DNA of 64,000 bases from positions 506,504 to 570,503 of the forward strand of contig NZ_BMRP01000001.1 in the NCBI RefSeq assembly GCF_014648695.1. The letters run 5' to 3'. Origin of the DNA: Streptomyces albospinus (GTDB lineage: Bacteria; Actinomycetota; Actinomycetes; Streptomycetales; Streptomycetaceae). Below, piece after piece: positions 1-10,769 of this stretch (its first letter is position 1; each line of letters begins with the position of its first letter). A program made the translations under genes and the position numbers. Under the pieces are notes generated by a model, which worked only from the letters and a program-made list of their open reading frames with translations, made no database searches and was not told the DNA's origin.

Positions 1-146
1 CGCCCGCCGGCGGCCGGGGCGGCGGCCGGGGTGGCGGACCGGGCGGCGGACCGGGCGGCGGGGCTCGGCGGCGGGGGGCCTCCCGGACGGAGCCCCGGGG
101 GGAGTCCGTCAGGGGCGGTGGTGGCGGGTGACGGGCGGGCGGTCAC
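1..146 (-). CDS. glgB: 1,4-alpha-glucan branching enzyme GlgB, N-terminal fragment
   Basis: This is the 5' end of a gene that leaves the window at base 1. A GTG at 146-144 follows an AGGAGG ribosome-binding site with ideal spacing, and the frame stays open for 48 codons. The visible peptide is only a low-complexity Pro/Ala-rich leader (it begins VTARPSPATTAPDGLPPG), so no catalytic domain can be seen. The identification is by context: in Streptomyces GlgE operons the gene after maltokinase is the glycogen branching enzyme, which often carries a disordered Pro/Ala leader. It lies 73 bases downstream of mak. The start is well supported; the product is inferred. Confidence 0.6.
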   Translation of the reverse strand, partial: MTARPSPATTAPDGLPPGLRPGGPPPPSPAARSAARSATPAAAPAAGG

Positions 147-219
147 GAGAGGGCCTCCTAGGGGCGGGGTTCGGTCGGTGCCTGGCGGGCGGGCGGCGGG
201 TCCGGCGTACGGGCGCGGG

Positions 220-1683
220 TCAGCCGGCCGCGCCCGGCTCCCCGCAGGCCGCCAGCCTGCGGATCGCCGCCATCGGCACGGACAGCCAGTCGGGCCGGTG
301 CCGCGCCTCGTACAGCACCTCGTAGACGGCCTTGTCCGTCTCGTAGGCGCGCATCAGTTCCGGGGCGGAGCGCGGGTCCAGGCCGCCGGCCTCCGCATAG
401 CCCAGGCAGTAGGCGGCGCGGGTGCGGCGGGCCCAGTCCAGCGCCCAGGGGTCGCCGCCCGCCGGTCCGCTGCGGGCCGCGTAGTCGAAGGAGCGGAGCA
501 TCGCCGCCACATCGCGGACGGCCGGCTGCGGGCGGCGCCGCTCGGCCAGCGGCCGGGCCGGTTCGCCCTCGAAGTCGATCAGCGACCAGTGGCCTCCCTC
601 GGCCGAGCGCAGCGTCTGGCCCAGGTGGAGGTCGCCGTGGATGCGCTGGGCGGCCCAGCTGCGGCCGTCGTGGCCGACCGCGGCGAGCGCGTCGAAGGCG
701 GTGCGCAGCCGTCCGCGGTAGGGCTGGAGCACCGGCACGGCGCGCGCGGTGGCCTCCAGCCGCTCGTGCATCTGGGCGGCGATCACATCCAGCTGCGGGC
801 GGCGCAGTTCGGTGGTGGGGAGGGTCTGGGCGAGCGCGGTGTGCACCTCGGCGGTGGCATGGCCGAGGGCCCGTGCCGACCCGGTGAAGTCGGCGCGCAC
901 CGCGAGCGCGTTGAGGGCCAGCTGCCAGCCGTCCGCCGAACCGGGCAGGAACGGCTGGAGGACGCCCAGCGTGGTCGCCTCGCCGCTCTCCTCGGGCGTC
1001 GCCGCCTCGAACCAGGCGGCGGGGGCCGGGACCCGGGCGCACTTGGCGCCGGCCAGCGCGCGCGGCAGCTCCAGGTCCGGATTGATACCGGGCTCGATCC
1101 GCCGGAGGACCTTCAGGATGAACGTATCTCCATAGACGATGGAGGAGTTGGACTGCTCGACGGCGATCGGCCGGGCGGACAGCCCGGAGGGGATCTCGGT
1201 GTCCGGTTCCCGGCAGAAGCGCAGCGCCCCGATCCGGCCGGGGACCCGCAGCCGCTCCAGCAGCAGCCCGCAGAGCCGGTTGTCGAGCAGCGCGTCGTAG
1301 ACGGTACGGCCGCGCAGCGGGCCGCCGGCCGGGCGGCCGATCACCGCGGGCGCCAGCTTCGGCGGCGGCGCGGGATGGGTGCCCAGCAGCAGCTGGTAGC
1401 AGTCCCCGCCGGCCGGCGCGCGGCCGGGCGGGGCGCTCTGCTGGGCGCGGATCAGCAGCTGCACCAGGCCCGGTGTGCCGCCGCCGTCGCCGTGGGACGG
1501 CAGCAGTTCGGTCGCCGAGACCAGCGTGAAGCCGGTGATCAGCCGTCCCTTCCCGGCGAACCAGCGCTGGCGGGGCACCCACTCGGCGAGCAGCGGTGCC
1601 AGTGAGGAGAGCAGGTCGGGGGCGGTGACGAGCGGGCGGTCAGGGATGTTTCGGGTGGCACGGGTCGAGGCGGTGTCCGACAT
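220..1683 (-). CDS. mak: Maltokinase (Mak/Pep2)
   Basis: Cytosolic kinase that phosphorylates maltose with ATP to maltose 1-phosphate, the donor used by GlgE. The 487-residue protein has the aminoglycoside-phosphotransferase-like fold signatures: a Lys in FILKVLRR (about 191), the catalytic loop HGDLHLGQ (about 349-356) and the metal-binding DFEGE (about 370-374). The N-terminal cap with WVPRQRWFAGKGR is typical of maltokinases. The ATG at 1683 was chosen because GGAAAGGA lies about 8 bases upstream; longer in-frame readings lack such a site. It sits between treS and glgB. The 403-base gap from treS is unusually long for this operon. Confidence 0.93.
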   Translation of the reverse strand: MSDTASTRATRNIPDRPLVTAPDLLSSLAPLLAEWVPRQRWFAGKGRLITGFTLVSATELLPSHGDGGGTPGLVQLLIRAQQSAPPGRAPAGGDCYQLLLGTHPAPPPKLAPAVIGRPAGGPLRGRTVYDALLDNRLCGLLLERLRVPGRIGALRFCREPDTEIPSGLSARPIAVEQSNSSIVYGDTFILKVLRRIEPGINPDLELPRALAGAKCARVPAPAAWFEAATPEESGEATTLGVLQPFLPGSADGWQLALNALAVRADFTGSARALGHATAEVHTALAQTLPTTELRRPQLDVIAAQMHERLEATARAVPVLQPYRGRLRTAFDALAAVGHDGRSWAAQRIHGDLHLGQTLRSAEGGHWSLIDFEGEPARPLAERRRPQPAVRDVAAMLRSFDYAARSGPAGGDPWALDWARRTRAAYCLGYAEAGGLDPRSAPELMRAYETDKAVYEVLYEARHRPDWLSVPMAAIRRLAACGEPGAAG

Positions 1684-2086
1684 GGCGTCGCGTCCTTTCC
1701 CCGGGCACACGACAGACAGGGCAAAGTGTCCCGGAATGCGGCCTTCACTGAGCGGCGGTATGGGACGTGTCGGGCGAGATCGTCCGTACGCGCGCGCGTT
1801 TTCGGCGTTTCTCGGCGTTCGCTTTGCTGCGCGGCGGTTCCCGTCCCCGAGCCCTGACGAGCAGGGGGACCCCCACCCGGGCCGGGGGGACCGTCCATGG
1901 CCCTCCTGGCCCGTGCGGTAGTAGGGAGGTTGCCCGACCGGAAGGTCAGAAAACGCCCGCACGCGACGGCACGTCGCGTACGGGCGAGGTGTCGGGGCCC
2001 GTGCGCGGTGGGGCGCGCGGCCCGGGGCCTGTTGTCGCGCTCCCGGCCCGCCCTTCGGGCGGACGACGGGAGTTCGACGACAGGAC
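1684..2086. other. Intergenic gap between treS and mak
   Basis: These 403 bases hold no convincing gene: the open frames crossing them are continuations of neighbouring frames with no starts of their own. The gap is GC rich with several imperfect G/C palindromes (around 1860-1895 and 1995-2035) that could form hairpins, and an AT-richer patch near 1795-1835. It may hold a second promoter for mak-glgB or an RNA-processing or attenuation site, because genes of this operon are usually close together. Confidence 0.4.
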
Positions 2087-3801
<1,715 letters not shown>

Positions 3802-3805
<4 letters not shown>

Positions 3806-5805
3806 TTGGGTGACCCTCCGATCGGTGAGGACGGTCGCAGTGACAGCACATGAGCGGGCGCGGCCGAGCTGCCGGGCTCCAGGCGCACATAGTTGTCCCT
3901 GCCCCAGTGGTAGGTGTCGCCGGTGAGCTCGTCGCGCACCGGGAAGGAATCGTGCCGGCCGAGGCCGAGTTCCGGCATGTCCAACGACACCGTTGCCTCG
4001 TGGGTGTGGTGCGGGTCGAGGTTGACCACTGTGAGCACCGTGTCGGCTCCCTCGCCGTGCCCCTCGCGCTTGGAGTAGGCGATGACGGCGTCGTTGTCGA
4101 CCTGGTGGAAGTGCAGGTTGCGCAGCTGCTGGAGTGCGGGATGCCGGCGGCGGACGCGGTTGAGGGCGGTGATGAGCGGGGCGATGGTACGCCCCTCGCG
4201 GGCGGCGGTATCCCAGTCGCGGGGCCTGAGTTGGTACTTCTCGGAGTCGAGGTACTCCTCGCTGCCGCGCCGCAGCGCGGTCGCCTCGCACAGCTCGTAC
4301 CCCGCGTAGACGCCCCATGTCGGGGAGAGGGTGGCGGCCAGTACGGCGCGCACCTCGAAGGCCGCCCGGCCGCCCTCCTGGAGGTAGGCGTTCAGGATGT
4401 CGGGGGTGTTCACGAAGAAGTTGGGCCGCAGGTAGCCGGCGCTCTCGCCGCTCAGCTCGGTGAGGTACTCGGTCAGCTCCTGCTTGGTGTTGCGCCAGGT
4501 GAAGTAGGTGTACGACTGGTGGAAGCCGATCTGGGCGAGGGTGTGCAGCATCGCGGGGCGGGTGAACGCCTCGGCCAGGAACAGCACGTCCGGGTCGGTG
4601 CGGTTGATGTCGCTGATGACCTTCTCCCAGAACGCCACCGGCTTGGTGTGCGGATTGTCCACCCGGAAGATCCGGACGCCCTTGGCCATCCAGAAGCGCA
4701 GCAGCCGCTCGGTCTCGCGCACCAGCCCGCGGAAGTCGGCGTCGAAGGCGATCGGGTAGATGTCCTGGTACTTCTTCGGCGGGTTCTCCGCGTAGGCGAT
4801 GGTGCCGTCGGAGCGGTGGTGGAACCACTGGGGGTGCAGGGTGACCCAGGGGTGGTCCGGGGAGCACTGGAGGGCGAAGTCCAGCGCCACCTCCATCCGC
4901 AGGTCGCGGGCGGCCGTCACGAAGTGGTCGAAGTCCTCGAAGGTGCCCAGGTCGGGGTGGAGCGCGTCATGGCCGCCGGCCGGCGAGCCGATGGCCCAGG
5001 GGGAGCCGACATCGTCCGGGCCCGCGGACAGCGCGTTGTTGGGGCCCTTGCGGAAGGACGTGCCGATGGGGTGGACCGGCGGGAGGTAGACCACGTCGAA
5101 GCCCATCGCGGCGACCGCCGGCAGCCGCTCGGCGGCGGTGCGCAGGGTGCCGCCGACGCCGGTGCCCTCCGGTCCGACGACGGCGCCCTCGGAGCGCGGG
5201 AAGAGCTCGTACCAGGAGCCGTACAGGGCTCTGCGGCGCTCGACGACGAGCGGCATCGGGCGGGAGACGGTGAGCAGTTCGCGCAGCGGATGGCGGTCCA
5301 GGGCCTCGACGACCTGCGGGGCGAGCGCGGTGGCGAGCCGGGTGGCGGCCGGCAGGCCGGTGTCGCGCAGCGCGTCGACGGCGGCGAGGACGGACTCCCG
5401 GCCGTCGCTCTTGGGGACCTCGGCGGCGGCCCGTTCGTGCAGCCCGGCGCCCTCGGCGAGCACCAGCTCGGTGTCGATGCCGGCCGGGATCTTGACCGCG
5501 GCGTGCTTGCGCCAGGTGGCGACCGGGTCGGACCACGCCTCCACGGTGAACGTCCAGCGCCCCTCGATCCCCGGCGTGACCTCGGCGGTCCACCGGTCGG
5601 TGCCCGGTGCCCGCTCCCGCATCGGGGTCCAGGGGCCGCAGCGGCCCGCGGGGTTGCGCAGCACCACATTCGCGGCGACCGCGTCGTGCCCTTCGCGGAA
5701 GACGGTGGCCGATACCTCGAAGGTCTCGTCCACCACCGCCTTCGCCGGGCGACGCCCGCAGTCGATCTGCGGGCGGATGTCCAGAACAGGGATGCGACCG
5801 ATCAT
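3802..5805 (-). CDS. glgE: Alpha-1,4-glucan:maltose-1-phosphate maltosyltransferase GlgE
   Basis: GH13_3 enzyme that adds maltosyl units from maltose 1-phosphate to an alpha-1,4-glucan. The 667-residue length matches the family. An N-terminal beta-sandwich domain (about 1-200) precedes the barrel; the catalytic residues read as Asp383 in [12 protein letters not shown], Glu412 in FLAEAFTRP and Asp469 in [12 protein letters not shown] at 5805 was chosen because it begins [10 protein letters not shown] and has AGGTGAG just upstream. It is the first gene of the operon and is translationally coupled to treS. glgP, which I recall next to glgE in S. coelicolor, is not present here. Confidence 0.95.
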
Positions 5806-6483
5806 GGGCTCACCTGGGGCTTGTGATGCTTTGTGGGGTTTTGTCCTTTGTATCCGCTCCACGGTAGGAGGACGGGGTGCGGGCATGGGCGCTCCTGTCC
5901 GCTTTCACTCTGCTGGCGGATGGCACGGCGGACCGGATCGGGCCCTGCGGATCGTGTGCGAGGAACGGTGTACGCGGTGAGCCTTCCCGCGCGCGGTGGC
6001 CGGGAAATCAGCCGGAACGTGAACTACTGATACGTAACCGCTCACGCCCCGCGATCCGGCGGGCAGGGCCCGGCGCCCTGGCGGGCGGCGGTGGCTCGGT
6101 GCTGCCACGGTCGGCGTTCGCCTCCTCAACTCGGTCTGATCACAGCGGAGTTGCGGTGTGCGGAAGTCCGTTGCCGCGCCGGGGCCCGTCGGCGCCACCA
6201 CCGCAGCCTCTCGCCGCGGAGGGGTCCGTACAAGAGCGCGTGAGGGGGTGGAATCGGCCATATCGACGGACCGGGCGGTAGCGGCGGGGTGACATGCGGG
6301 CGGGGCGGTGTCCGGAAGTGTTTCCGGACACCGCCCCGCTCTTGGGGTGAGGTCACCCCGGTGCGATCGGCGCACGGTCGGGAGTACACCCAACCGGCCG
6401 TGACGCGGCCTGATTTGACGTTACATCAGCAGGCGGCTTCGCTTCGTTTGCTTGGTTTGCTCAGCTTGCTCAGCCTGTTCGGC
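5806..6483. other. Long intergenic region between glgE and the protease genes
   Basis: No gene is supported in these 678 bases; open frames on both strands lack ribosome-binding sites and resemble no protein I know. The right part holds a strong hairpin (listed separately). The left part, just upstream of glgE, must carry the operon promoter; an AT-richer stretch at about 5820-5855, reading GATACAAAGG on the minus strand, is the most promoter-like segment but has no clean consensus. Confidence 0.4.
6302..6337 (-). terminator. Perfect 16-bp hairpin downstream of the M4 protease
   Basis: The arms GGGGCGGTGTCCGGAA and TTCCGGACACCGCCCC are exact complements around a 4-base loop. The hairpin lies about 150 bases past the stop of the minus-strand protease gene and about 500 bases before glgE. 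No T-run follows, as is usual for Streptomyces terminators. A regulatory role cannot be excluded. Confidence 0.65.
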
Positions 6484-8118
6484 TCACTTGACGTTGACGC
6501 CGGTCCAGGCCGACTCGACGCCCTTGACCTCGGCGCTGTTCGCGCCGTAGAGGTCGGTGGCGGCCTTGACGGTCGCCTCGCGGGCGGCCTTGTAGTCGGT
6601 GGTCGAGGTCATGTAGGTGGTCAGCGCCTTGAACCAGATCTTCTCGGCCTTATCGCGGCCGATGCCGGTGACCTTGGAGCCGTCGGCGGTCGGGCTGTCG
6701 TAGTGGTCGCCGTTGGCGTCCTTCGGGCCGCTGCCCTCGGACAGCAGGTAGAAGAAGTGGTTGGCGATGCCGGAGGAGTAGTGGACGTCGACGTTGCCGG
6801 CGTCGGCGCTCCAGTTGTCCAGCGACTGGCCGTCCTTGCTGGGCTTGTCCATGTAGCGCAGCGGCTTGCCGTCGCCGTTGATGTCGATCTTCTTGCCGAT
6901 GAAGTAGCTGCCCGGCTCGGCGGGGTTCTTGGCGTAGAACGCGACGGAGGCGCCGAAGATGTCCGAGGTGGCCTCGTTCAGGCCGCCGGACTCGCCGCTG
7001 TACTCCAGCTTCGCGGTGGCCGCGGTGACGCCGTGCGACATCTCGTGGCCGGCCACGTCCAGTGCGGTCAGCGGCTTCTTGTTGCCCTGGCCGTCGCCGT
7101 ACGTCATGCAGAAGCAGCCGTCGTCCCAGAAGGCGTTGACGTAGTTCTGGCCGTAGTGGACCCGGGAGGTCGCGCCCTTGCCGTCGCCCTTGATGCCGCT
7201 GCGGCCGTGCACGTTCTTGTAGTAGTCCCAGGTCTCCTGGGCGCCGTAGGCGGCGTCGACGGCGGCGGTCTGCGGGTTGTCCGGCTTGCCGTCGCCCCAC
7301 GTGTCGGTGGAGTTGGTGAAGAGCTTGCCGTTGCCGCTCTCGCTGCCGCCCAGGTCGAACGTCTGGTGGCCGCCGCGGCTGTCGTCGGTCAGCTCGTAGC
7401 CGTTGCCGCCCTTCTTGCTGGCGACGTCGACCTTGCCGGCGTACTCGCTGTTGCCGACGCCGTTCTCGATGCCCTGGTACTGGAAGAGCTTCTTGCCGGT
7501 GTTGGCGTCGGTGATGACGTGGAGCTGGTTGGGGGTGCCGTCCTTCTGGAGGCCGCCGACCACGGTCTCGTACGCCAGCACCGGGGTGCCCTTGGCGGCC
7601 CAGATCACCTTGCGCGGCGTCTGCGCGTCGGCCTTCTTGGCGCCGATGGACTGGGTGGCGGTCGACTCGGCGGCGAGCGCGGCCGTCTTCGGGGCGATCT
7701 TCGCCGTGGTGGAGGCCACCGCGATGGCGGACCGGGACGCCTTGGTGGTGCTCTTGATCGCGCCGCCCTTGGCGGTGTGCACCACCAAGTCGCCGCCCAG
7801 GACCGGCAGTCCGGCGTAGGTGCGGTCGTAGCGGGTGTGCGTGGTGCCGTCGGCGTCCTTGATGACGTCCCTGACGACCAGCTTCTCCTGCGAGCCGAGG
7901 CCGAGTGCCTTCGCGGTCTGCGCGCGGGCGGCACCGGCGTCGCGGAGCAGTTCCGCGCGGTGCGAGGCGCTCAGCTTGAGCGGGGAGCCGCCCTGGGCGG
8001 CGGCGGTGGGGGCAGGGGAGGCGCCGGCGGTACCGGCGGTGATGCCGGCGGCGAGCAGGGCCGCCGCGGCGAAAGCGGTTCCGGCCACACGGGTCTTACG
8101 GGATATGCGGGGGGTCAC
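6484..8118 (-). CDS. Secreted M4 family (thermolysin-like) metalloprotease
   Basis: Secreted zinc endopeptidase made as a preproenzyme. A basic N-terminus and hydrophobic core (about 8-34, VAGTAFAAAALLAAG) form a signal peptide. An FTP/PepSY-type propeptide (about 45-210) precedes the peptidase domain with HEMSH (His358, His362, catalytic Glu359) and the third zinc ligand Glu382 in GGLNEATSD. DVHYSSGIANH carries the second active-site His. The GTG at 8118 has AAGGAG 6 bases upstream and starts the signal peptide correctly. It is a tandem paralogue of the next gene upstream but ends right after the catalytic domain (544 residues). Confidence 0.94.
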   Translation of the reverse strand: MTPRISRKTRVAGTAFAAAALLAAGITAGTAGASPAPTAAAQGGSPLKLSASHRAELLRDAGAARAQTAKALGLGSQEKLVVRDVIKDADGTTHTRYDRTYAGLPVLGGDLVVHTAKGGAIKSTTKASRSAIAVASTTAKIAPKTAALAAESTATQSIGAKKADAQTPRKVIWAAKGTPVLAYETVVGGLQKDGTPNQLHVITDANTGKKLFQYQGIENGVGNSEYAGKVDVASKKGGNGYELTDDSRGGHQTFDLGGSESGNGKLFTNSTDTWGDGKPDNPQTAAVDAAYGAQETWDYYKNVHGRSGIKGDGKGATSRVHYGQNYVNAFWDDGCFCMTYGDGQGNKKPLTALDVAGHEMSHGVTAATAKLEYSGESGGLNEATSDIFGASVAFYAKNPAEPGSYFIGKKIDINGDGKPLRYMDKPSKDGQSLDNWSADAGNVDVHYSSGIANHFFYLLSEGSGPKDANGDHYDSPTADGSKVTGIGRDKAEKIWFKALTTYMTSTTDYKAAREATVKAATDLYGANSAEVKGVESAWTGVNVK

Positions 8119-8396
8119 GCGTGCTCCTTCAACTTTGCCAAACGGTGGGGGTGCAAAGCGATGCATGCGTCCGGAAGACTGCCAGCTGAACGCGTGCATG
8201 TCAGGAGGCCGTTAAGAGGTTGTCCGAAACTCGTCCGTAGAGAGGTATGCGCCGTCCGCATAACGGAGTGGGGCGCCGCCCCCGGAGGGCCGGGAACGGC
8301 GCCCAATTTGCCCGCATAGAGGGCGAGTTGCCGGAATGTGTGAAGTGCCGTGCCGCCTATGTCACATACAGGTGGCGGTCAGATGGCCACGCACCG

Positions 8397-10436
8397 TCAG
8401 AACGTCAGCTTCCAGCCGTTGAGGGTGCCGGTGTCGCCGGAGTAGACGTCCCGGACCCGCAGCTTCCAGGTGCCGCTCGCCGGCTTCGCGGAGGCGTTGA
8501 CGGTGTAGGTCGCCTTCACGTCGGCGGCCGAGTCCCGGGAGCTTGCGTTCTTCAGCCGGTAGGCCGTGCCGTCCGGGGCGATCAGGTCGATGACCAGGTC
8601 GCCGCGGTAGGAGTGGGTGATGTCCACCCCTACCTTCAGGGCGCTCGGGGCGTTGCCGCTGCGGTTGACGGAGATCGGCGAGGTGACCGCCGGGCCCGCG
8701 TCCGGGATCGCCACCTTGGTGGTGCTCTGGAAGACCGTGCCGCCGCCGCCCGAGACGCGGGAGCCGACGTTGACCGCCGCCCAGGTGTCGGCGACCGTGT
8801 TGTACGTGGCGCTGCCCTGGCCGAAGAGGTCGGCCGCGGCCTGGAGGGTGGCGGTGCGGGCGCCCGCGTAGTCGGTGTTGGCGTTCATGTACTGGCTGAG
8901 CGCCTTGAACCACACCTGCTCCGCGTTGGCCCGGCCGATGCCCGGTACCGGCAGGTTGTCGTAGGTCGGGCTGTCGTAGTGGACGCCGTTGATGTCCTTC
9001 GGACCGCTGCCCTCGGACAGCAGGTAGAAGTAGTGGTTGGCGACGCCGGAGGAGTAGTGGACGTCGAGGTTGCCGACGTCGCTCGACCAGTAGTCGGCCG
9101 AGGAGCCGTCCTTGGACGGCTTGTCCATGTAGCGCAGCGGGGTGCCGTCGCCGTTGATGTCGATCTTCTCGCCGATGAGGTAGTTGCCGGGGTTGGCCGG
9201 GTTGTTGGCGTAGAACTCGACGGCGGTGCCGAAGATGTCGGAGGTCGCCTCGTTGAGACCGCCGGACTCGCCGCTGTAGTTCAGGGCCGCGGTAGCCGCG
9301 GTGACGCCGTGCGTCATCTCGTGGCCGGCCACGTCCAGTGCGGTCAGCGGCTTCTGGTTGCCCTGGCCGTCGCCGTACGTCATGCAGAAGCAGCCGTCGT
9401 CCCAGAAGGCGTTGACGTAGCTGTCGCCGTAGTGGACGCGGGAGTAGGCGCCGACGCCGTCGCCCCGGATGCCGGTGCGGCCGTGCACGTTCTTGTAGTA
9501 GTCCCAGGTCTCCTGGGCGCCGTAGGCGGCGTCGACCCCGGCGGTCTCGGCGTTCTGCGCGGTGCCGTCGCCCCAGGTGTCGGTGGAGTTGGTGAAGAGC
9601 GAACCGGTCCCGGACGAGCCGTGGTTGAGGTCGTAGGTCTTGTGGCTGCCGCGGGTGGGGTCGGTCATCGTGAAGTTCGGCGCCGAGCCCGAGGTCCCGA
9701 TGGTGACCTGGCCGCTGTACTCGCTGTTGCCGACGCCGTTCTCGATGCCCTGGTACTGGAAGAGCCTCTTGCCGGAGTCGGCGTCGGTGACGACGTGCAG
9801 CTGGTTGGGGGTGCCGTCGTCCTGGAGGCCGCCGACCACCGTCTCGTACGCCAGCCGCGGGGTGCCGTCGGCCGCCCAGACCACCTTGCGCGGAGCCTTG
9901 GCCGCCGCCGTCTTCTTCGAACCGCGGGCCTGCGCCGCCTTGACGGCCGTTGCCTCGGCGGCGGCCGGAGCCACCTTGGCGGTGGTGCCCGCGAGCGTGA
10001 GCTGCGCGCGGACGGCCTTGGTGACGCCCTTGAGCGCACCGCTCCTGGTCTGGTGCACCACGAGGTCGCCGCCGAGGACCGGCAGGCCCTGGTAGGTGCG
10101 CTCGTAGCGGGTGTGCAGGGTGCCGTCGGCATCCTTCTCGACGTCCTTGACGACCAGCTTCTCCTGGGCGCCGAGCCGCAGTTGCCGGGCGGTGGCCGCG
10201 GTGGTGGCGGTGGCCTTCCGTATCAGCTCCGCACGCTGGGACGGGGAGAGCTTGGCCGGCAACGCACCGGCGAACGGCGTGGCGTGCACGGTGCCCGTAC
10301 GTGCCGCGGCGCCGGGCTGGGCCGCCGCTCCGGTGCCGGCCTGTGCGCCGACGGCCAGCAGCGCGGTGGCCGCCACGAGCGCGCCGGCGGCGGTGGTGCG
10401 TCTGCGGGGGGTCAAGGCATGGGGGGTGCGTCTCAC
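8397..10436 (-). CDS. Secreted M4 family metalloprotease with C-terminal P/Homo B domain
   Basis: Tandem paralogue of the adjacent protease, 679 residues. The signal peptide covers about 1-35, the FTP/PepSY propeptide about 55-235, and the peptidase domain carries HEMTH (His372/His376) and GGLNEATSD. Beyond the catalytic domain a ~105-residue module (from about 575, with SYRGDLVIDLIAPDGTAYRL and GTLNGWKLTF) matches the proprotein-convertase P domain, found in many secreted actinobacterial proteases. The GTG at 10436 has AAGGAG 6 bases upstream. The 278-base gap to the second protease suggests each gene has its own promoter. Confidence 0.94.
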   Translation of the reverse strand: MRRTPHALTPRRRTTAAGALVAATALLAVGAQAGTGAAAQPGAAARTGTVHATPFAGALPAKLSPSQRAELIRKATATTAATARQLRLGAQEKLVVKDVEKDADGTLHTRYERTYQGLPVLGGDLVVHQTRSGALKGVTKAVRAQLTLAGTTAKVAPAAAEATAVKAAQARGSKKTAAAKAPRKVVWAADGTPRLAYETVVGGLQDDGTPNQLHVVTDADSGKRLFQYQGIENGVGNSEYSGQVTIGTSGSAPNFTMTDPTRGSHKTYDLNHGSSGTGSLFTNSTDTWGDGTAQNAETAGVDAAYGAQETWDYYKNVHGRTGIRGDGVGAYSRVHYGDSYVNAFWDDGCFCMTYGDGQGNQKPLTALDVAGHEMTHGVTAATAALNYSGESGGLNEATSDIFGTAVEFYANNPANPGNYLIGEKIDINGDGTPLRYMDKPSKDGSSADYWSSDVGNLDVHYSSGVANHYFYLLSEGSGPKDINGVHYDSPTYDNLPVPGIGRANAEQVWFKALSQYMNANTDYAGARTATLQAAADLFGQGSATYNTVADTWAAVNVGSRVSGGGGTVFQSTTKVAIPDAGPAVTSPISVNRSGNAPSALKVGVDITHSYRGDLVIDLIAPDGTAYRLKNASSRDSAADVKATYTVNASAKPASGTWKLRVRDVYSGDTGTLNGWKLTF

Positions 10437-10769
10437 ACTGACTCCTTCTGCGGGGCCACCGGACCCAAGGGGGCGGCGGCTGAGGGGGACCGGGCGGCGA
10501 GGGCCGTCCGGGCAGAGCGAGGCAGAACTCGTGGAGCGTGTGGGGGGAACGAGCGGGTGGTGCGAACGAGGCGACCGCCCGGGATGGCGATGTGGGGGAT
10601 CCCGTGCGGTGGTTGCCGGGAAGAGTCCCACCGCCACCGTGTGATTGTCAGGTGCCGTTCAACTAATTGGCCGGAAAACGTCCGTTGGGCGAAATCGGTG
10701 TCCGGAAGCCGGACGTTCCGGCCACGGCAACCGCCGGTCCGCGCAGCCGGCCCCGCGGACCGGTGCACG
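10437..10769. other. Intergenic region between the ABC exporter operon and the M4 protease
   Basis: No gene is seen. The right end holds the terminator of the ABC operon. A slightly AT-richer patch at about 10640-10695, TCAACTAATTGG on the plus strand, probably belongs to the promoter of the minus-strand protease gene. Confidence 0.4.
10734..10763 (-). terminator. Hairpin ending the ABC exporter operon
   Basis: CCGGTCCGC and GCGGACCGG pair exactly around a 12-base loop. The stem begins 6 bases beyond the stop codon of the last ABC gene. A second smaller dyad, GTCCGG/CCGGAC, lies at 10700-10714. Confidence 0.65.

Noticed and set aside
5877-6281. 134-codon plus-strand ORF between glgE and the protease gene
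   Set aside because: No ribosome-binding site, Arg/Pro/Gly-rich random composition and overlapping open frames on the other strand; treated as non-coding.
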